Shown one piece after another: positions 25,387-35,319 of a stretch of DNA of 64,000 bases. Every line of letters starts with the position of its first letter. Within the stretch, counting starts at the first letter, position 1. The DNA lies in assembly GCF_031882575.1 (NCBI RefSeq), contig NZ_CP134772.1, positions 1,259,001 to 1,323,000 on the forward strand, read 5' to 3'. The position numbers and the translations under genes were made by a program. The DNA comes from Pseudomonas sp. VD-NE ins (lineage in GTDB: Bacteria; Pseudomonadota; Gammaproteobacteria; Pseudomonadales; Pseudomonadaceae). The notes beneath the pieces were generated by a model. The model did not search any database. It saw only the letters and a list, made by a program, of their open reading frames with translations, and had not been told where the DNA came from.

Positions 25387-25811
25387 TCAGCCCTCACCCT
25401 AACCCTCCCGAAACGTCGGACCGCCCAGTGGGAGAGGGGACTGACCGAGGTGTTCTTTCGCTATACGCCGACCTGATCCATCGTGTCGAACACAAGTTCT
25501 GAAAGCACCACAAATCGGCTCCCTCTCCCTCGGGAGAGGGCTGGGGTGAGGGGCTGCGGTTTCAGCCCGCACGAAAAAGCCCCGCCTGATCCATCGTGTC
25601 GAACACAAATTCTGAAAGCACCCCGAATCGGCTCCCTCTCCCTCGGGAGAGGGCTGGGGTGAGGGGCCGCGATGTCAGCCCGCACAAAAAAAACCCAGCC
25701 TGATCCATCGTGTCGAACACAAATTCTGAAAGCACCATAAATCGGCTCCCTCTCCCTCGGGAGAGGGCTGGGGTGAGGGGCCACCATTTCAGCCCGCACA
25801 AAAAAGCCCCG
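25387..25811. repeat. Three tandem ~113-bp repeats with embedded palindromes
   Basis: Direct repeats begin at 25472, 25585 and 25699 (CCTGATCCATCGTGTCGAACACAA...), with a truncated fourth start at 25812. Each unit holds TCCCTCTCCCTCGGGAGAGGG followed by GGGGTGAGGGG and ends in AAAAAGCCCCGCCTGATC (imperfect in some copies). A related partial copy occupies 25387-25440. The 476-bp gap 25377-25852 holds only this array and the lptF-like terminator; no gene is supported. Confidence 0.88.
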
Positions 25812-25836
25812 CCTGATCACTCAGGCGGGGCTTTTG
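25799..25836 (-). terminator. Strong (probably bidirectional) terminator of the lptF-like gene
   Basis: A 15-bp stem AAAAGCCCCGCCTGA / TCAGGCGGGGCTTTT with loop TCAC. On the minus strand it lies 17 bp after the OmpA-family stop and is followed by TTTTTT. On the plus strand a TTTT follows too. The left half is shared with the tandem repeat units. Confidence 0.93.
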
Positions 25837-25852
25837 CGTTACTGCGTGCTGC

Positions 25853-26641
25853 TTAGTTCGAGCTGACCGCCGAACGTGGCATCACTGGCTGGTTGTCGTT
25901 GGAAATGGTCACTTCCACACGACGGTTCATCGCACGACCCGAGACGCTACCGTTCTCGGCAACCGGGTATTCCTTGCCGTAGCCTTGGGTGACGATACGC
26001 GCTGGATCAACGCCCATTTTCACCAGTGCGGTGCGCACGGAGTTGGCGCGACGCTCGGACAGCGACTGGTTGTGGCTGGCAGTACCGGTGCTGTCGGTGT
26101 AGCCCTCGACGATCACTTTGCGATCCGGGTTTTCCTGGAGGAATTGCGCCAGTTTGTTGATGTTCACCAGACCGCTGGATTTCAGGTCGGCACGGTCAGT
26201 GGCGAACAGCACGTCACCGAAGGTCACCAGCGTACCGCGATCGGTTTGCTTGGCGTTCAGGCTGTCCTGCAACTGCTTGATTTGCTGATCACGCGCATCC
26301 AGACGTGCCTGGGCACGTTGGGCAGCAGCGTTCTTGAGATTGTTTTCAGCGGTGCGAAGGGCGATGGTTTGCTTGGCCACTTCCACGCGCTGGTTGGTCA
26401 GGTAGGCCAGTTGGTCAACCTTGGCGGCGTCTTGTTTGTCCAGATAAGCCTTGTCGGCCTTGTCCAGGTAATCGCTGGCGTCTTTGGTTTCCAGCGCCGC
26501 GACTTTGCTCGCCTGCGGGTTGGCTTGCAGGCCGGCGTAGTTGGTGCGCGCGTTTTCCAGATTCGGATTAGGTGGAGTGGAGCAGGCAGCCAGAGCAACG
26601 CTTGCGGCGAGGAGAGCGGGGATCATCAGTTGCTTACGCAT
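25853..26641 (-). CDS. lptF: OmpA-family outer-membrane lipoprotein (LptF-like)
   Basis: Lipoprotein of 262 residues; the signal peptide ends in the lipobox VALAAC (C20). The middle (residues about 25-140) is an Ala/Gln/Lys-rich coiled coil of DUF4398 character. The C-terminal OmpA domain (about 150-250) binds peptidoglycan: GDVLFATDRADLKSSG, VEGYTDSTGTASHN, LSERRANSVRTAL and GRAMNRRVEV. Length and layout, and the adjacent DUF4398 lipoprotein gene, match PA3692 LptF of P. aeruginosa, an AlgU-dependent envelope lipoprotein; the symbol rests on that similarity and synteny. It is 54 bp downstream of its partner gene and ends at a strong terminator. Confidence 0.82.
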   Translation of the reverse strand: MRKQLMIPALLAASVALAACSTPPNPNLENARTNYAGLQANPQASKVAALETKDASDYLDKADKAYLDKQDAAKVDQLAYLTNQRVEVAKQTIALRTAENNLKNAAAQRAQARLDARDQQIKQLQDSLNAKQTDRGTLVTFGDVLFATDRADLKSSGLVNINKLAQFLQENPDRKVIVEGYTDSTGTASHNQSLSERRANSVRTALVKMGVDPARIVTQGYGKEYPVAENGSVSGRAMNRRVEVTISNDNQPVMPRSAVSSN

Positions 26642-26695
26642 AATTTTCGTCCTTTCTATCGATAAGAGATTCAGCTTTGCCGTCGGGATGCGCGC

Positions 26696-27100
26696 TTACT
26701 GCACGGTGCGCTGACTTTCCTGACGCAGTTCCTGAACACCTTTCTGGGAATCCTTCACAGCCTGTTCGGCTTTTGCGGCCTGAGCCTTGCGTTCGGCGAC
26801 GCGAGCGTCCCACTCGGCTTGCTCAGACAGGGTGCGAGCTTCGTCATACTTCTTGTCGTGCATGGCGATTTCGGCTTGTTTCAGTTTGTCCTGCGCTTGC
26901 TTCATCTCAACGGCAGCGAACTCGGTACCGCCAGCGCTGACGGCGCTGTTCACCGCCGATTGGGTCACCGCGTATTGCTCGGTCGGTGGATTACCAGCGC
27001 AACCGGCCAGCACGAAACTGGTACCGATCGCCAGAGCAGCCAGTTTCAGACCGCGCAGGTGGGTAAACGAGGTTTGGTTTTTCATGGTCTTCAACTCCAT
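26696..27100 (-). CDS. DUF4398 lipoprotein
   Basis: Lipoprotein of 134 residues with signal peptide and lipobox VLAGC. The mature part is an almost continuous helix rich in Ala, Lys, Glu and Gln (MKQAQDKLKQAEIAMHDKK..), typical of DUF4398, likely forming coiled coils in the periplasm. The ATG at 27100 is chosen because AGGAG precedes it at seven bases; an ATG at 27085 is the alternative. It is the first gene of a two-gene unit with the OmpA-family lipoprotein and lies behind a candidate AlgU promoter. Function unknown; probably envelope stabilisation. Confidence 0.82.
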   Translation of the reverse strand: MELKTMKNQTSFTHLRGLKLAALAIGTSFVLAGCAGNPPTEQYAVTQSAVNSAVSAGGTEFAAVEMKQAQDKLKQAEIAMHDKKYDEARTLSEQAEWDARVAERKAQAAKAEQAVKDSQKGVQELRQESQRTVQ

Positions 27101-27201
27101 TAGGCATCTCCTGAATACATCTGAATCCATCCTGGTCGAGGAGCCGCAAGCGACGTGTGAAAGCGCGTTTTTGAAACGCTCGTTCCAGGCGTGGTTACAG
27201 G

Positions 27202-27230
27202 TTCCGACCGGAGGCGTTTTTCAAAAGTTC
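27202..27230 (-). promoter_or_regulatory. Candidate AlgU (sigma-22/RpoE-type) promoter
   Basis: On the minus strand GAACTT (27225-27230) is followed after exactly 17 bases by TCGGAA (27202-27207), close to the AlgU consensus GAACTT-N16/17-TCtgA. It lies about 100 bp upstream of the DUF4398 lipoprotein start and would drive it and the lptF-like gene. Confidence 0.6.
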
Positions 27231-27355
27231 AGAAAAGATGGCCTATCGCCAAAAAAAACTTTGACCGAATGGACAAGGCTCTAAAGCGGGAACTTTGGCG
27301 GGATGAAGCGGTACGCGCGGGGAACAAACGACGTAGTTCTGGAGGAAAAATACAT

Positions 27356-27452
27356 TCCCTGTGGGAGCTGGCTTGCCAGCGATGGGGCCGTCAGATTCAA
27401 CACATCGGTGACTGAACTGACGCCATCGCTGGCAAGCCAGCTCCCACAGGTT
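27356..27452. repeat. REPIN-like inverted pair (GTGGGAGCTGGCTTGCCAGCGATGG type)
   Basis: Two facing copies of CTGTGGGAGCTGGCTTGCCAGCGATGG around a ~40-bp spacer. Same family at 36829-36926 and 54368-54470. The rest of 27131-27467 holds the AlgU-like promoter and no supported gene. Confidence 0.85.
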
Positions 27453-27467
27453 TAACGCAATGTCGGA

Positions 27468-27812
27468 TCAGTGTTTTTGCTTGCCGGCAGCCGCCGAGAG
27501 GTCCTGCAAATGCCTCCGCGACAGCGCCAGAAACCGCGGCGTAGGCCCGACATCCTCATACAACGGATCACCTTCCTCATCCGTCGCCACTACCGTCGAA
27601 CCTTTCACATACGGCAGGCTCGCTTCAAACTCTTCAAGCGCTGCGCCAATCAGTTCTCCGAGCAGTTCTTCGGCATGCCGTTTGGGGTACATCTCGGTAA
27701 TCGCCGCCAACCGTGCAGCGGCTTCAACGTCCAGATGAATCGTGTAGCCGGTGTCGGTCAGGCGACCCTTGGCGTTTTCTTCCCAATGCTGGGCGAGTTC
27801 ACGAATTTTCAT
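27468..27812 (-). CDS. Conserved Pseudomonas protein of unknown function
   Basis: Protein of 114 residues, cytoplasmic by prediction. Features are a helical N-terminal half (IRELAQHWEENAKGRL, then LDVEAAARLAAITEMYPKR) and an acidic strand region DEEGDPLYEDVG. Relatives are sometimes labelled pilin assembly or pilus tip proteins; nothing in the sequence (no signal peptide, no pilin fold) supports that. It is divergent from ppc, with 213 bp between the two starts. Confidence 0.78.
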   Translation of the reverse strand: MKIRELAQHWEENAKGRLTDTGYTIHLDVEAAARLAAITEMYPKRHAEELLGELIGAALEEFEASLPYVKGSTVVATDEEGDPLYEDVGPTPRFLALSRRHLQDLSAAAGKQKH

Positions 27813-28025
27813 GATGACCTCATTTCGCGCCTGCTCATGGCAGGCCTGGGTGAGTGTCCGGCAGCGCCGGCGGCAAGCCTTTGTGCGGCTTACTGTTGAG
27901 ACTAGCTTTCGCCCGCAAGGTTTAACGTCCCTTCGTCGGCTGCTTGTAAGAAGCGTCGTAGAGCGGCACTCTCTAGGTCATGCACTCGTTTCTAAGCCGT
28001 CCGGATTACTGCTGGGGAATTGCTG

Positions 28026-30656
28026 ATGACCGATATTGATGCACGCTTGCGCGAAGACGTTCACCTGCTCGGAGAGCTGCTGGGCAACACCATTCGAGAC
28101 CAGTACGGCGAGGCCTTCCTCGACAAGATCGAGCAGATTCGCAAAGGCGCCAAGGCTGACCGGCGAGGCTCGATGGACGCCGAACTGAGCGCCAGCCTCA
28201 ATCAATTGAGCGAAGACGAATTGCTCCCGGTGGCGCGGGCGTTCAACCAGTTTCTCAACCTGGCGAACATCGCCGAGCAGTATCAGTTGATCCATCGCCG
28301 CGAAGAATCGCAGCCGGCGCCGTTCGAATCCCGTGTGCTGCCGGAATTGCTCGCGCGTTTGCGCAATGAAGGCCACAGCGCCGAGTCGCTGGCCCGGCAA
28401 TTGGCGAGGCTGGAAATCGAACTGGTGTTGACTGCGCACCCGACCGAAGTGGCGCGGCGCACGCTGATCCAGAAGTACGACGCGATCGCCGGGCAACTCG
28501 CGGCGCAAGATCATCGCGACCTGACCAGCGCCGAACGCGAACAGATTCAAAACACCCTGCAACGGTTGATCGCCGAAGCCTGGCACACCGAAGAAATCCG
28601 CCGCACGCGACCGACGCCGGTCGACGAAGCCAAATGGGGTTTCGCGGTGATCGAGCATTCGCTGTGGCAAGCGATCCCCAACCATATGCGCAAGGCCGAC
28701 AAGGCCTTGCATGAAGCGACGGGCCTGCGTCTGCCCTTGGAAGCGGCGCCGATTCGCTTCGCTTCGTGGATGGGCGGCGACCGTGACGGCAACCCCAACG
28801 TCACTGCTGCCGTGACCCGCGAAGTATTGTTGCTGGCGCGCTGGATGGCGGCCGATTTGTACCTGCGCGATGTCGATCACCTCGCCGCAGAACTGTCGAT
28901 GCAACAGGCCAGCGAGGCCCTCAAAGCCAAGGCTGGCGACAGTGCCGAACCGTACCGTGCGGTGCTCAAACAATTGCGCGAACGCCTGCGTGCCACTCGT
29001 AACTGGGCACACGCGGCGCTGACTGCACCAACGCCTGCGCCTGCCGATGTGTTGCACAACAACCGTGATCTGCTCGATCCGCTGGAGCTGTGTTTCAACT
29101 CGCTGCATGAATGCGGTATGGGCGTGATCGCCGATGGCCCACTGCTCGATTGCTTGCGTCGTGCGGTGACGTTCGGCCTGTTCCTCGTGCGTCTGGATGT
29201 GCGTCAGGACTCGTCGCGCCACAGCTCGGCGATGACTGAAATCACCGATTACCTTGGCCTCGGCCGCTATGAGGATTGGGACGAAGAGCAGCGCATCGCC
29301 TTCCTGACCCGCGAATTGAGCAACCGTCGGCCACTGCTGCCGGCGCATTTCAAGCCTTCGGCCGACACCGCCGAAGTGCTCAACACCTGCAAGGAAATCG
29401 CCGCCGCACCGGGCGCTTCGCTCGGCTCCTACGTGATCTCCATGGCTGGCGCCGCTTCCGATGTGCTCGCCGTGCAACTGCTGCTCAAAGAGTCCGGCGT
29501 GCTGCGGCCGATGCGCGTGGTGCCGCTGTTCGAAACCCTCGCCGACCTCGACAACGCCGGGCCGGTGATGGAGCGGCTGTTACTGTTGCCGGGCTACCGC
29601 GCACGGCTGCAAGGCCCGCAGGAAGTGATGATCGGCTACTCCGACTCGGCCAAGGACGCTGGCACAACGGCGGCGGCCTGGGCGCAATATCGCGCGCAGG
29701 AGCGCCTGGTGGAAATCTGCCGCGAGCAGCAAGTTGAATTGCTGTTGTTCCATGGCCGCGGCGGCACCGTGGGCCGTGGCGGTGGCCCGGCGCACGCGGC
29801 GATTCTGTCGCAGCCACCGGGTTCGGTGGCCGGGCGTTTCCGCACCACCGAGCAGGGCGAAATGATTCGATTCAAATTCGGCCTGCCAGACATTGCCGAG
29901 CAAAACCTCAATCTGTATCTGGCGGCGGTGCTTGAAGCAACGCTGTTGCCACCGCCGCCACCGACACCGGAATGGCGTCATCTGATGGACGAATTGGCGG
30001 CTGACGGTGTCAGTGCTTATCGCCAGGTCGTGCGGGAAAATCCGCAATTCGTCGAGTACTTCCGCCAGTCCACGCCGGAGCAGGAGTTGGGGCGTTTGCC
30101 ACTGGGCAGTCGCCCGGCCAAACGTCGCGCCGGCGGTATCGAAAGTCTGCGGGCGATTCCGTGGATCTTTGGCTGGACGCAAACGCGGCTGATGCTGCCG
30201 GCATGGCTCGGCTGGGAATCGGCGCTGAGCAAAGCGCTGGAGCGTGGCGAAGGCGAGTTGCTCGGGCAGATGCGCGAACAGTGGCCGTTCTTCCGCACCC
30301 GTATCGACATGCTGGAAATGGTCCTGGCCAAGGCTGACGCGGATATCGCGCTGTCCTACGATCAGCGTCTGGTCGAGCCGGACTTGCTGCCGTTGGGCGC
30401 GCAGTTACGCGACCTATTGTCGCAGGCGTGCGCAGTGGTGCTCGGCCTGACTGGCCAGTCGCAGCTGCTGGCACATAGCCCGGACACCCTTGAATTCATC
30501 CGTCTGCGCAACACCTACCTCGACCCGCTACATCTATTGCAGGCCGAGTTGCTGGCCCGCTCGCGACAGCAGGATGTCGAGCAGGGCAGCCCGGTGGAAC
30601 AGGCGTTGCTGGTGTCTGTGGCGGGGATTGCCGCCGGTTTGCGAAATACCGGCTAA
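28026..30656 (+). CDS. ppc: Phosphoenolpyruvate carboxylase
   Basis: Carboxylates PEP with bicarbonate to oxaloacetate, refilling the TCA cycle; cytoplasmic. It has 876 residues, the usual bacterial length. Catalytic motifs are complete: [14 protein letters not shown] (active-site His), [43 protein letters not shown] and [17 protein letters not shown]. The protein ends in the invariant RNTG. The ATG at 28026 is used; an in-frame TTG six bases upstream is less likely. It is the start of a plus-strand run leading to adk and tsaB. Confidence 0.97.
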   Translation: MTDIDARLREDVHLLGELLGNTIRDQYGEAFLDKIEQIRKGAKADRRGSMDAELSASLNQLSEDELLPVARAFNQFLNLANIAEQYQLIHRREESQPAPFESRVLPELLARLRNEGHSAESLARQLARLEIELVLTAHPTEVARRTLIQKYDAIAGQLAAQDHRDLTSAEREQIQNTLQRLIAEAWHTEEIRRTRPTPVDEAKWGFAVIEHSLWQAIPNHMRKADKALHEATGLRLPLEAAPIRFASWMGGDRDGNPNVTAAVTREVLLLARWMAADLYLRDVDHLAAELSMQQASEALKAKAGDSAEPYRAVLKQLRERLRATRNWAHAALTAPTPAPADVLHNNRDLLDPLELCFNSLHECGMGVIADGPLLDCLRRAVTFGLFLVRLDVRQDSSRHSSAMTEITDYLGLGRYEDWDEEQRIAFLTRELSNRRPLLPAHFKPSADTAEVLNTCKEIAAAPGASLGSYVISMAGAASDVLAVQLLLKESGVLRPMRVVPLFETLADLDNAGPVMERLLLLPGYRARLQGPQEVMIGYSDSAKDAGTTAAAWAQYRAQERLVEICREQQVELLLFHGRGGTVGRGGGPAHAAILSQPPGSVAGRFRTTEQGEMIRFKFGLPDIAEQNLNLYLAAVLEATLLPPPPPTPEWRHLMDELAADGVSAYRQVVRENPQFVEYFRQSTPEQELGRLPLGSRPAKRRAGGIESLRAIPWIFGWTQTRLMLPAWLGWESALSKALERGEGELLGQMREQWPFFRTRIDMLEMVLAKADADIALSYDQRLVEPDLLPLGAQLRDLLSQACAVVLGLTGQSQLLAHSPDTLEFIRLRNTYLDPLHLLQAELLARSRQQDVEQGSPVEQALLVSVAGIAAGLRNTG

Positions 30657-31607
<951 letters not shown>

Positions 31608-31631
31608 AAAGTCTGAACCGCAGCATCATCC

Positions 31632-31658
31632 ACGGCCCGCTTGCGGGCCGTAGTTGTT
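31632..31658 (+). terminator. Probable terminator between adk and tsaB
   Basis: Stem ACGGCCCGC / GCGGGCCGT with a very short loop and a T-rich tail (AGTTGTTTA), 25 bp after the adk stop. It may attenuate read-through into tsaB. Confidence 0.65.
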
Positions 31659-31700
31659 TATACTGACGCACTTTTTCCCACCCTTGTTTTGGAAACATCG

Positions 31701-32375
31701 ATGAGCACCTTGCTGGCCCTGGACACCGCGACTGAAGCTTGCTCCGTTGCCTTGCTGCATGACGGCAAGGTCACGAGCCATTACGAGGTGATCCCGCGTC
31801 TGCACGCGCAGAAGCTGCTGCCGATGATCCAGCAACTGCTGGCCGACGCCGGCACCACGTTGCAGGCGGTCGATGCGATTGCTTTCGGTCGCGGGCCTGG
31901 CGCGTTCACTGGCGTGCGGATCGCCATTGGTGTGGTGCAAGGTTTGGCGTTTGCGCTGGATCGTCCGGTATTGCCAGTGTCCAACCTGGCCGTGCTGGCG
32001 CAACGTGCGCTGCGCGAACATGGCGTGAGCCAGGTCGCGGCGGCCATCGATGCGCGGATGGATGAAGTGTATTGGGGCTGCTACCGCGAGACGGCGGGGG
32101 AGATGCGTCTGGTCGGTGCCGAAGCGGTGTTGCCGCCGGAAGTCGCGGCGCTGCCGGCCGATGCCAGTGGCGAGTGGTTCGGTGCTGGCACCGGTTGGGG
32201 TTATGCCGAGCGGATCGCGGTCGAACTGACCGGCTCCGACGCTGGCATGCTGCCTCACGCCGAAGACCTGCTGACGCTGGCGCGTTTTGCCTGGGAGCGC
32301 GGCGAATCGATCCCGGCGGATGACGCGCAACCGGTATACCTGCGCGATAAAGTCGCCACCCCCAAGGCTCGTTGA
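31701..32375 (+). CDS. tsaB: tRNA threonylcarbamoyladenosine biosynthesis protein TsaB
   Basis: ASKHA-fold scaffold that pairs with TsaD and TsaE to transfer the threonylcarbamoyl group to A37 of ANN-decoding tRNAs. It has 224 residues. The N-terminus LLALDTATEACSVALL and the GRGPGAFTGVRIAIGVVQGLA motif are typical, as is AAIDARMDEVYWG. The ATG at 31701 is chosen because it starts at the conserved N-terminus; the frame is open 20 codons upstream. tcdA at 53543, which cyclises the product t6A, is in the same window. Confidence 0.94.
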   Translation: MSTLLALDTATEACSVALLHDGKVTSHYEVIPRLHAQKLLPMIQQLLADAGTTLQAVDAIAFGRGPGAFTGVRIAIGVVQGLAFALDRPVLPVSNLAVLAQRALREHGVSQVAAAIDARMDEVYWGCYRETAGEMRLVGAEAVLPPEVAALPADASGEWFGAGTGWGYAERIAVELTGSDAGMLPHAEDLLTLARFAWERGESIPADDAQPVYLRDKVATPKAR

Positions 32376-32383
32376 GCCTTTAA

Positions 32384-32460
32384 AAAAGATCGCAGCCTGC
32401 GGCAGCTCCTACAAGGATCGCATTCCAAATGCAGGAGCTGCCGAAGGCTGCGATCTTTTG
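32384..32460. repeat. Inverted repeat, GATCGCAGCCTGCGGCAGCTCCTAC family
   Basis: AAAGATCGCAGCCTGCGGCAGCTCCT faces AGGAGCTGCCGAAGGCTGCGATCTTT across a short spacer. It begins just after tsaB and has T-rich ends, so it may also act as a terminator. Second copy at 50559-50651. Confidence 0.85.
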
Positions 32461-32598
32461 ATCTTCTGAAGCCAATCGTCAGTTTCTAACCCCTCGCTTT
32501 AAACCTTTTGCGCTTTATGTGTTCTAGTTATCACTCGGCGGTTTGCTAAGTCGGTCAAGTGCCGCTAAATTGCCATCATCGATACCGAGCATGAAATT

Positions 32599-32907
32599 AT
32601 GCGTATAGACGGCCTTTCCTCTCAGTCCTACCCCATCAAGCGCAAGCCTCGCAATGGCAATGTGGCGCTGGATGAATCCGTCGACGATATCGACGGCGAG
32701 CTGGAATTCCCGACTGAAGAGCAACTGGCCGCCCGCGCTGCCAAAGCCTCGGCCCAACGCCTGAGCAATCTGCCTGCCCGTCAGCAAGACATGATCTACC
32801 ACCGTGCGATGAAAAAGAGCGTAGCCATGGCCTTGGCCAGCTACCTGAGCACCGCCGGTTTTGTCGATTGGGATGCGGACGTGCTGGGCCTCGATCTGTA
32901 CATCTGA
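32599..32907 (+). CDS. Conserved hypothetical protein
   Basis: Protein of 102 residues, no signal peptide or membrane segment. The N-terminal third is disordered-looking and basic then acidic (IKRKPRNGNVALDESVDDIDGE). The C-terminal half is helical (LAARAAKASAQRLSNLPARQQDMIYHRAMKKSVAMALASYL). No family recognised. The TGA stop overlaps the ATG of the DUF72 gene by one base, so translation is probably coupled. Confidence 0.78.
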   Translation: MRIDGLSSQSYPIKRKPRNGNVALDESVDDIDGELEFPTEEQLAARAAKASAQRLSNLPARQQDMIYHRAMKKSVAMALASYLSTAGFVDWDADVLGLDLYI

Positions 32908-33767
32908 TGGATCTGCCTTACTACCTCGGTTGCCCGTCCTGGAGCGAAAACGCCTGGCGCGAGTATCTATACCCGGTAGACGCCAAAACTTCCGATTTCC
33001 TCGGTCTCTATTCCCAGGTGTTCAACGCCGTCGAGGGCAATACCACCTTCTACGCAAGTCCATCGCCTGCCACGGTGCAGCGATGGGCTGAGGTGATGCC
33101 CGCACACTTTCGCTTCACCGCCAAATTCCCCGGCGACATCAGCCACAGCGGTGACCTGCGCGAGCAACTGACCGCCGCCGAAACCTTCCTGCAATTACTC
33201 AAACCTCTCGGTGAGCGCGTCTCGCCGATGTGGCTGCAACTGTCGAAAAGCTTCACACCGCATCGGCTGCCGGAACTGGCTGCGTTCATTGATGCGCTGG
33301 ATTGCCCGTTGGCGGTCGAAGTACGACACGAACAGTTCTTCGCCAAGGGCGAGAGCGAACGCTTGCTCAATCGATTGCTGCTCGACCGGGGCGTCGAGCG
33401 CATTTGCCTTGATCCGCGCGCGCTGTTCAGTTGCCTGTCGACCGAATCCTCGGTGATCCACGCACAATCGAAAAAGCCACGAGTGCCGACGCGCCCGGCG
33501 GCGTTCACGCAATTCCCGCAGGTGCGTTTCATCGGCCACCCGGAGCTGGAAGCCAACGACCCGTTCCTGCTGCCGTGGGTGGCGAAAATCGCCGAGTGGA
33601 TCGAAGAAGGCCGCACGCCGTACATCTTCCTGCACACCGCCGACAATCTCCTTGCGGCGAAACTGGCGCAACGTTTTCACGCACAACTGATGCAACGTTT
33701 GCCTGGCCTGCCAGCGCTGCCTGAGCTATACAGAGAACCCGCCGCGGAGCAACTTGGCCTGCTCTGA
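32907..33767 (+). CDS. DUF72 (YecE-like) TIM-barrel protein
   Basis: Protein of 286 residues in the DUF72 family, a TIM-barrel fold without a firmly assigned reaction. Typical signatures are YLGCPSWSENAWREYLYP at the N-terminus, FNAVEGNTTFYASPSPATVQRW, FRFTAKFPGDISH and PLAVEVRHEQFF. Cytoplasmic. The ATG at 32907 overlaps the preceding stop (TGATG) and fits the family N-terminus better than the longer frame from 32868. Confidence 0.88.
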   Translation: MDLPYYLGCPSWSENAWREYLYPVDAKTSDFLGLYSQVFNAVEGNTTFYASPSPATVQRWAEVMPAHFRFTAKFPGDISHSGDLREQLTAAETFLQLLKPLGERVSPMWLQLSKSFTPHRLPELAAFIDALDCPLAVEVRHEQFFAKGESERLLNRLLLDRGVERICLDPRALFSCLSTESSVIHAQSKKPRVPTRPAAFTQFPQVRFIGHPELEANDPFLLPWVAKIAEWIEEGRTPYIFLHTADNLLAAKLAQRFHAQLMQRLPGLPALPELYREPAAEQLGLL

Positions 33768-33799
33768 GGCGGATTTTCTTCCTGCCCTGGAGCCTGCCG

Positions 33800-34621
33800 A
33801 TGGATGCCCAAGCCCTTAAAGCACACGCCTTCAAAGCCCTGCATGAACGTCCGGGGATTTTTGTCATTCCCAATCCGTGGGATGCTGGGTCGGCAAAAAT
33901 GCTCGCCAGTCTCGGCTATCAGGCCTTGGCGACCACCAGTGCCGGTTATGCGTTTTCCCAGGGCAAGGCCGATGGTGCGTTAAGTCTCGACGAGACCCTG
34001 GCCAATGTCCGCGCGATTGTCGCCGCCACCGATTTGCCGGTAGCGGTGGATCTGGAAAACGGTTTTTCCGATGACCCGGTCGAGGCTGCGAAAAGCCTGC
34101 TTCGCGCAGCCGAGGCGGGCGCGGTGGGTGGCTCGATTGAAGACGCCACAGGCCGCGCGGATGCGCCGATCTATTGCTTTGAACACGCCGTGGCGCGTAT
34201 CGAAGCAGCGGTCGCCGCGGTGCGCACGCTGCCATTCCCCTTCATCCTCACCGCGCGGGCGGAAAACTACTTGCACGGCAATCCCGATATCAACGACACC
34301 ATCCGCCGCCTGCAGGCCTTCGCCGAAGCGGGCGCCGACGTGCTGTACGCACCGGGTTTGCGCAGTGCCGAAGAAGTGCTGGCGGTGGTGCGCGCGGTGG
34401 CACCGAAACCGGTCAATGTGTTGATGTCCGGCGGTTTGAAACTGACCGTGCAGGAACTGCAGGAAATGGGCGTGCGCCGCATCAGCACTGGTTCGGCATT
34501 GGCGTTGGCAGCGTTCGGCGAGTTCTTCCGCGCCGCTGAAGAGATCCAGCAATCGGGCACATTCGGCTTTACCTCGCAGTCGATGCCGTACGCCAAGGCC
34601 AATCAGTTTTTCAAAGGCTGA
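33800..34621 (+). CDS. Isocitrate lyase/PEP mutase superfamily protein
   Basis: Enzyme-like protein of 273 residues of the ICL/PEPM fold, a Mg-dependent family that makes or breaks C-C or P-C bonds next to a carboxylate. Visible are FVIPNPWDAGSAKML, TTSAGYAFSQG, PVAVDLENGFSDDP (metal ligands), GGSIEDATGR and ILTARAENYL. The substrate cannot be told from sequence. Only two bases separate its stop from the next gene, so it shares a transcript with the extensin-like gene. Confidence 0.86.
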   Translation: MDAQALKAHAFKALHERPGIFVIPNPWDAGSAKMLASLGYQALATTSAGYAFSQGKADGALSLDETLANVRAIVAATDLPVAVDLENGFSDDPVEAAKSLLRAAEAGAVGGSIEDATGRADAPIYCFEHAVARIEAAVAAVRTLPFPFILTARAENYLHGNPDINDTIRRLQAFAEAGADVLYAPGLRSAEEVLAVVRAVAPKPVNVLMSGGLKLTVQELQEMGVRRISTGSALALAAFGEFFRAAEEIQQSGTFGFTSQSMPYAKANQFFKG

Positions 34622-34623
34622 GC

Positions 34624-35316
34624 ATGGGGCGATGGATTTTCTGGCTGGTGCTGCTGATGATTGGCGGCGCTGCGGTCAGTGTCTGGCGCGGTTGGCTTGA
34701 GGTCCCGTCGCAATGGAATCCTTGGGCGCCACTGGACGTCAAAGCCGCGCCCAACTGGCTGACCGGCTACAAGCTGATGCGTTTGCGCAGTGATCCTGAG
34801 CTCTGTGCCCAGGCGTTAAGCCGCTCCGATCTGCGCGTCACACGTCAATCCGACAGTCCTGACGCCAAGTGTCCGCTGATCGGCGCCCTGCGCGTACAGG
34901 GCGGCGAGGTGGCGCTGAGCAGCAGCTTCCTCGCCAGTTGTCCGCTGGCGGTGGCCTACGCGATGTTCGAGCACCATTCGCTGCAACCCGCCGCACAGTC
35001 GGTTTACGGTCAGAAAGTCGCGCGAGTCGATCACCTCGGCAGCTTCGCCTGCCGCAATGTCTACAACCGCGAAAGCGGCGCGCTCAGTCGCCACGCCAGT
35101 GCCGATGCGTTGGACATTGCCGGGTTTCGTCTGACTGATGGCCGCAACATCAGCGTACTCAAGGACTGGCCGAAGCAAAATCAGGACGCACAATTTCTGC
35201 GTCAGCTGCGCGATGGCGCCTGCGAGGCGTTCAGTGTGGTGTTGAGTCCGGATTACAACGCCGCCCACCGCAATCATTTTCATGTCGATGTCGGGCGCTG
35301 GAGCGTGTGTCGCTGA
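34624..35316 (+). CDS. Extensin-like C-terminal domain protein (M15-peptidase-like)
   Basis: Protein of 230 residues anchored by one N-terminal membrane segment (IFWLVLLMIGGAAVSVW); the rest is periplasmic. The domain belongs to the extensin-like family related to D,D-carboxypeptidases. Candidate zinc ligands are in SRHASADALDIAGF and NHFHVDVG near the C-terminus. Five or more cysteines (ELCAQ, DAKCPL, LASCPL, FACRNV, DGACEA, WSVCR) suggest disulfides. A peptidoglycan target is plausible but inferred. Confidence 0.82.
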   Translation: MGRWIFWLVLLMIGGAAVSVWRGWLEVPSQWNPWAPLDVKAAPNWLTGYKLMRLRSDPELCAQALSRSDLRVTRQSDSPDAKCPLIGALRVQGGEVALSSSFLASCPLAVAYAMFEHHSLQPAAQSVYGQKVARVDHLGSFACRNVYNRESGALSRHASADALDIAGFRLTDGRNISVLKDWPKQNQDAQFLRQLRDGACEAFSVVLSPDYNAAHRNHFHVDVGRWSVCR

Positions 35317-35319
35317 GGG

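Noticed and set aside
25472..25812. Possible CRISPR-like array
   Set aside because: Units are contiguous 113-bp repeats without unique spacers, contain REP palindromes, and no cas gene is present.
25461..25820. Repetitive 119-codon minus-strand frame
   Set aside because: It is the translation of the 113-bp tandem array; the three periods are not a protein repeat, because the units read in changing frames.
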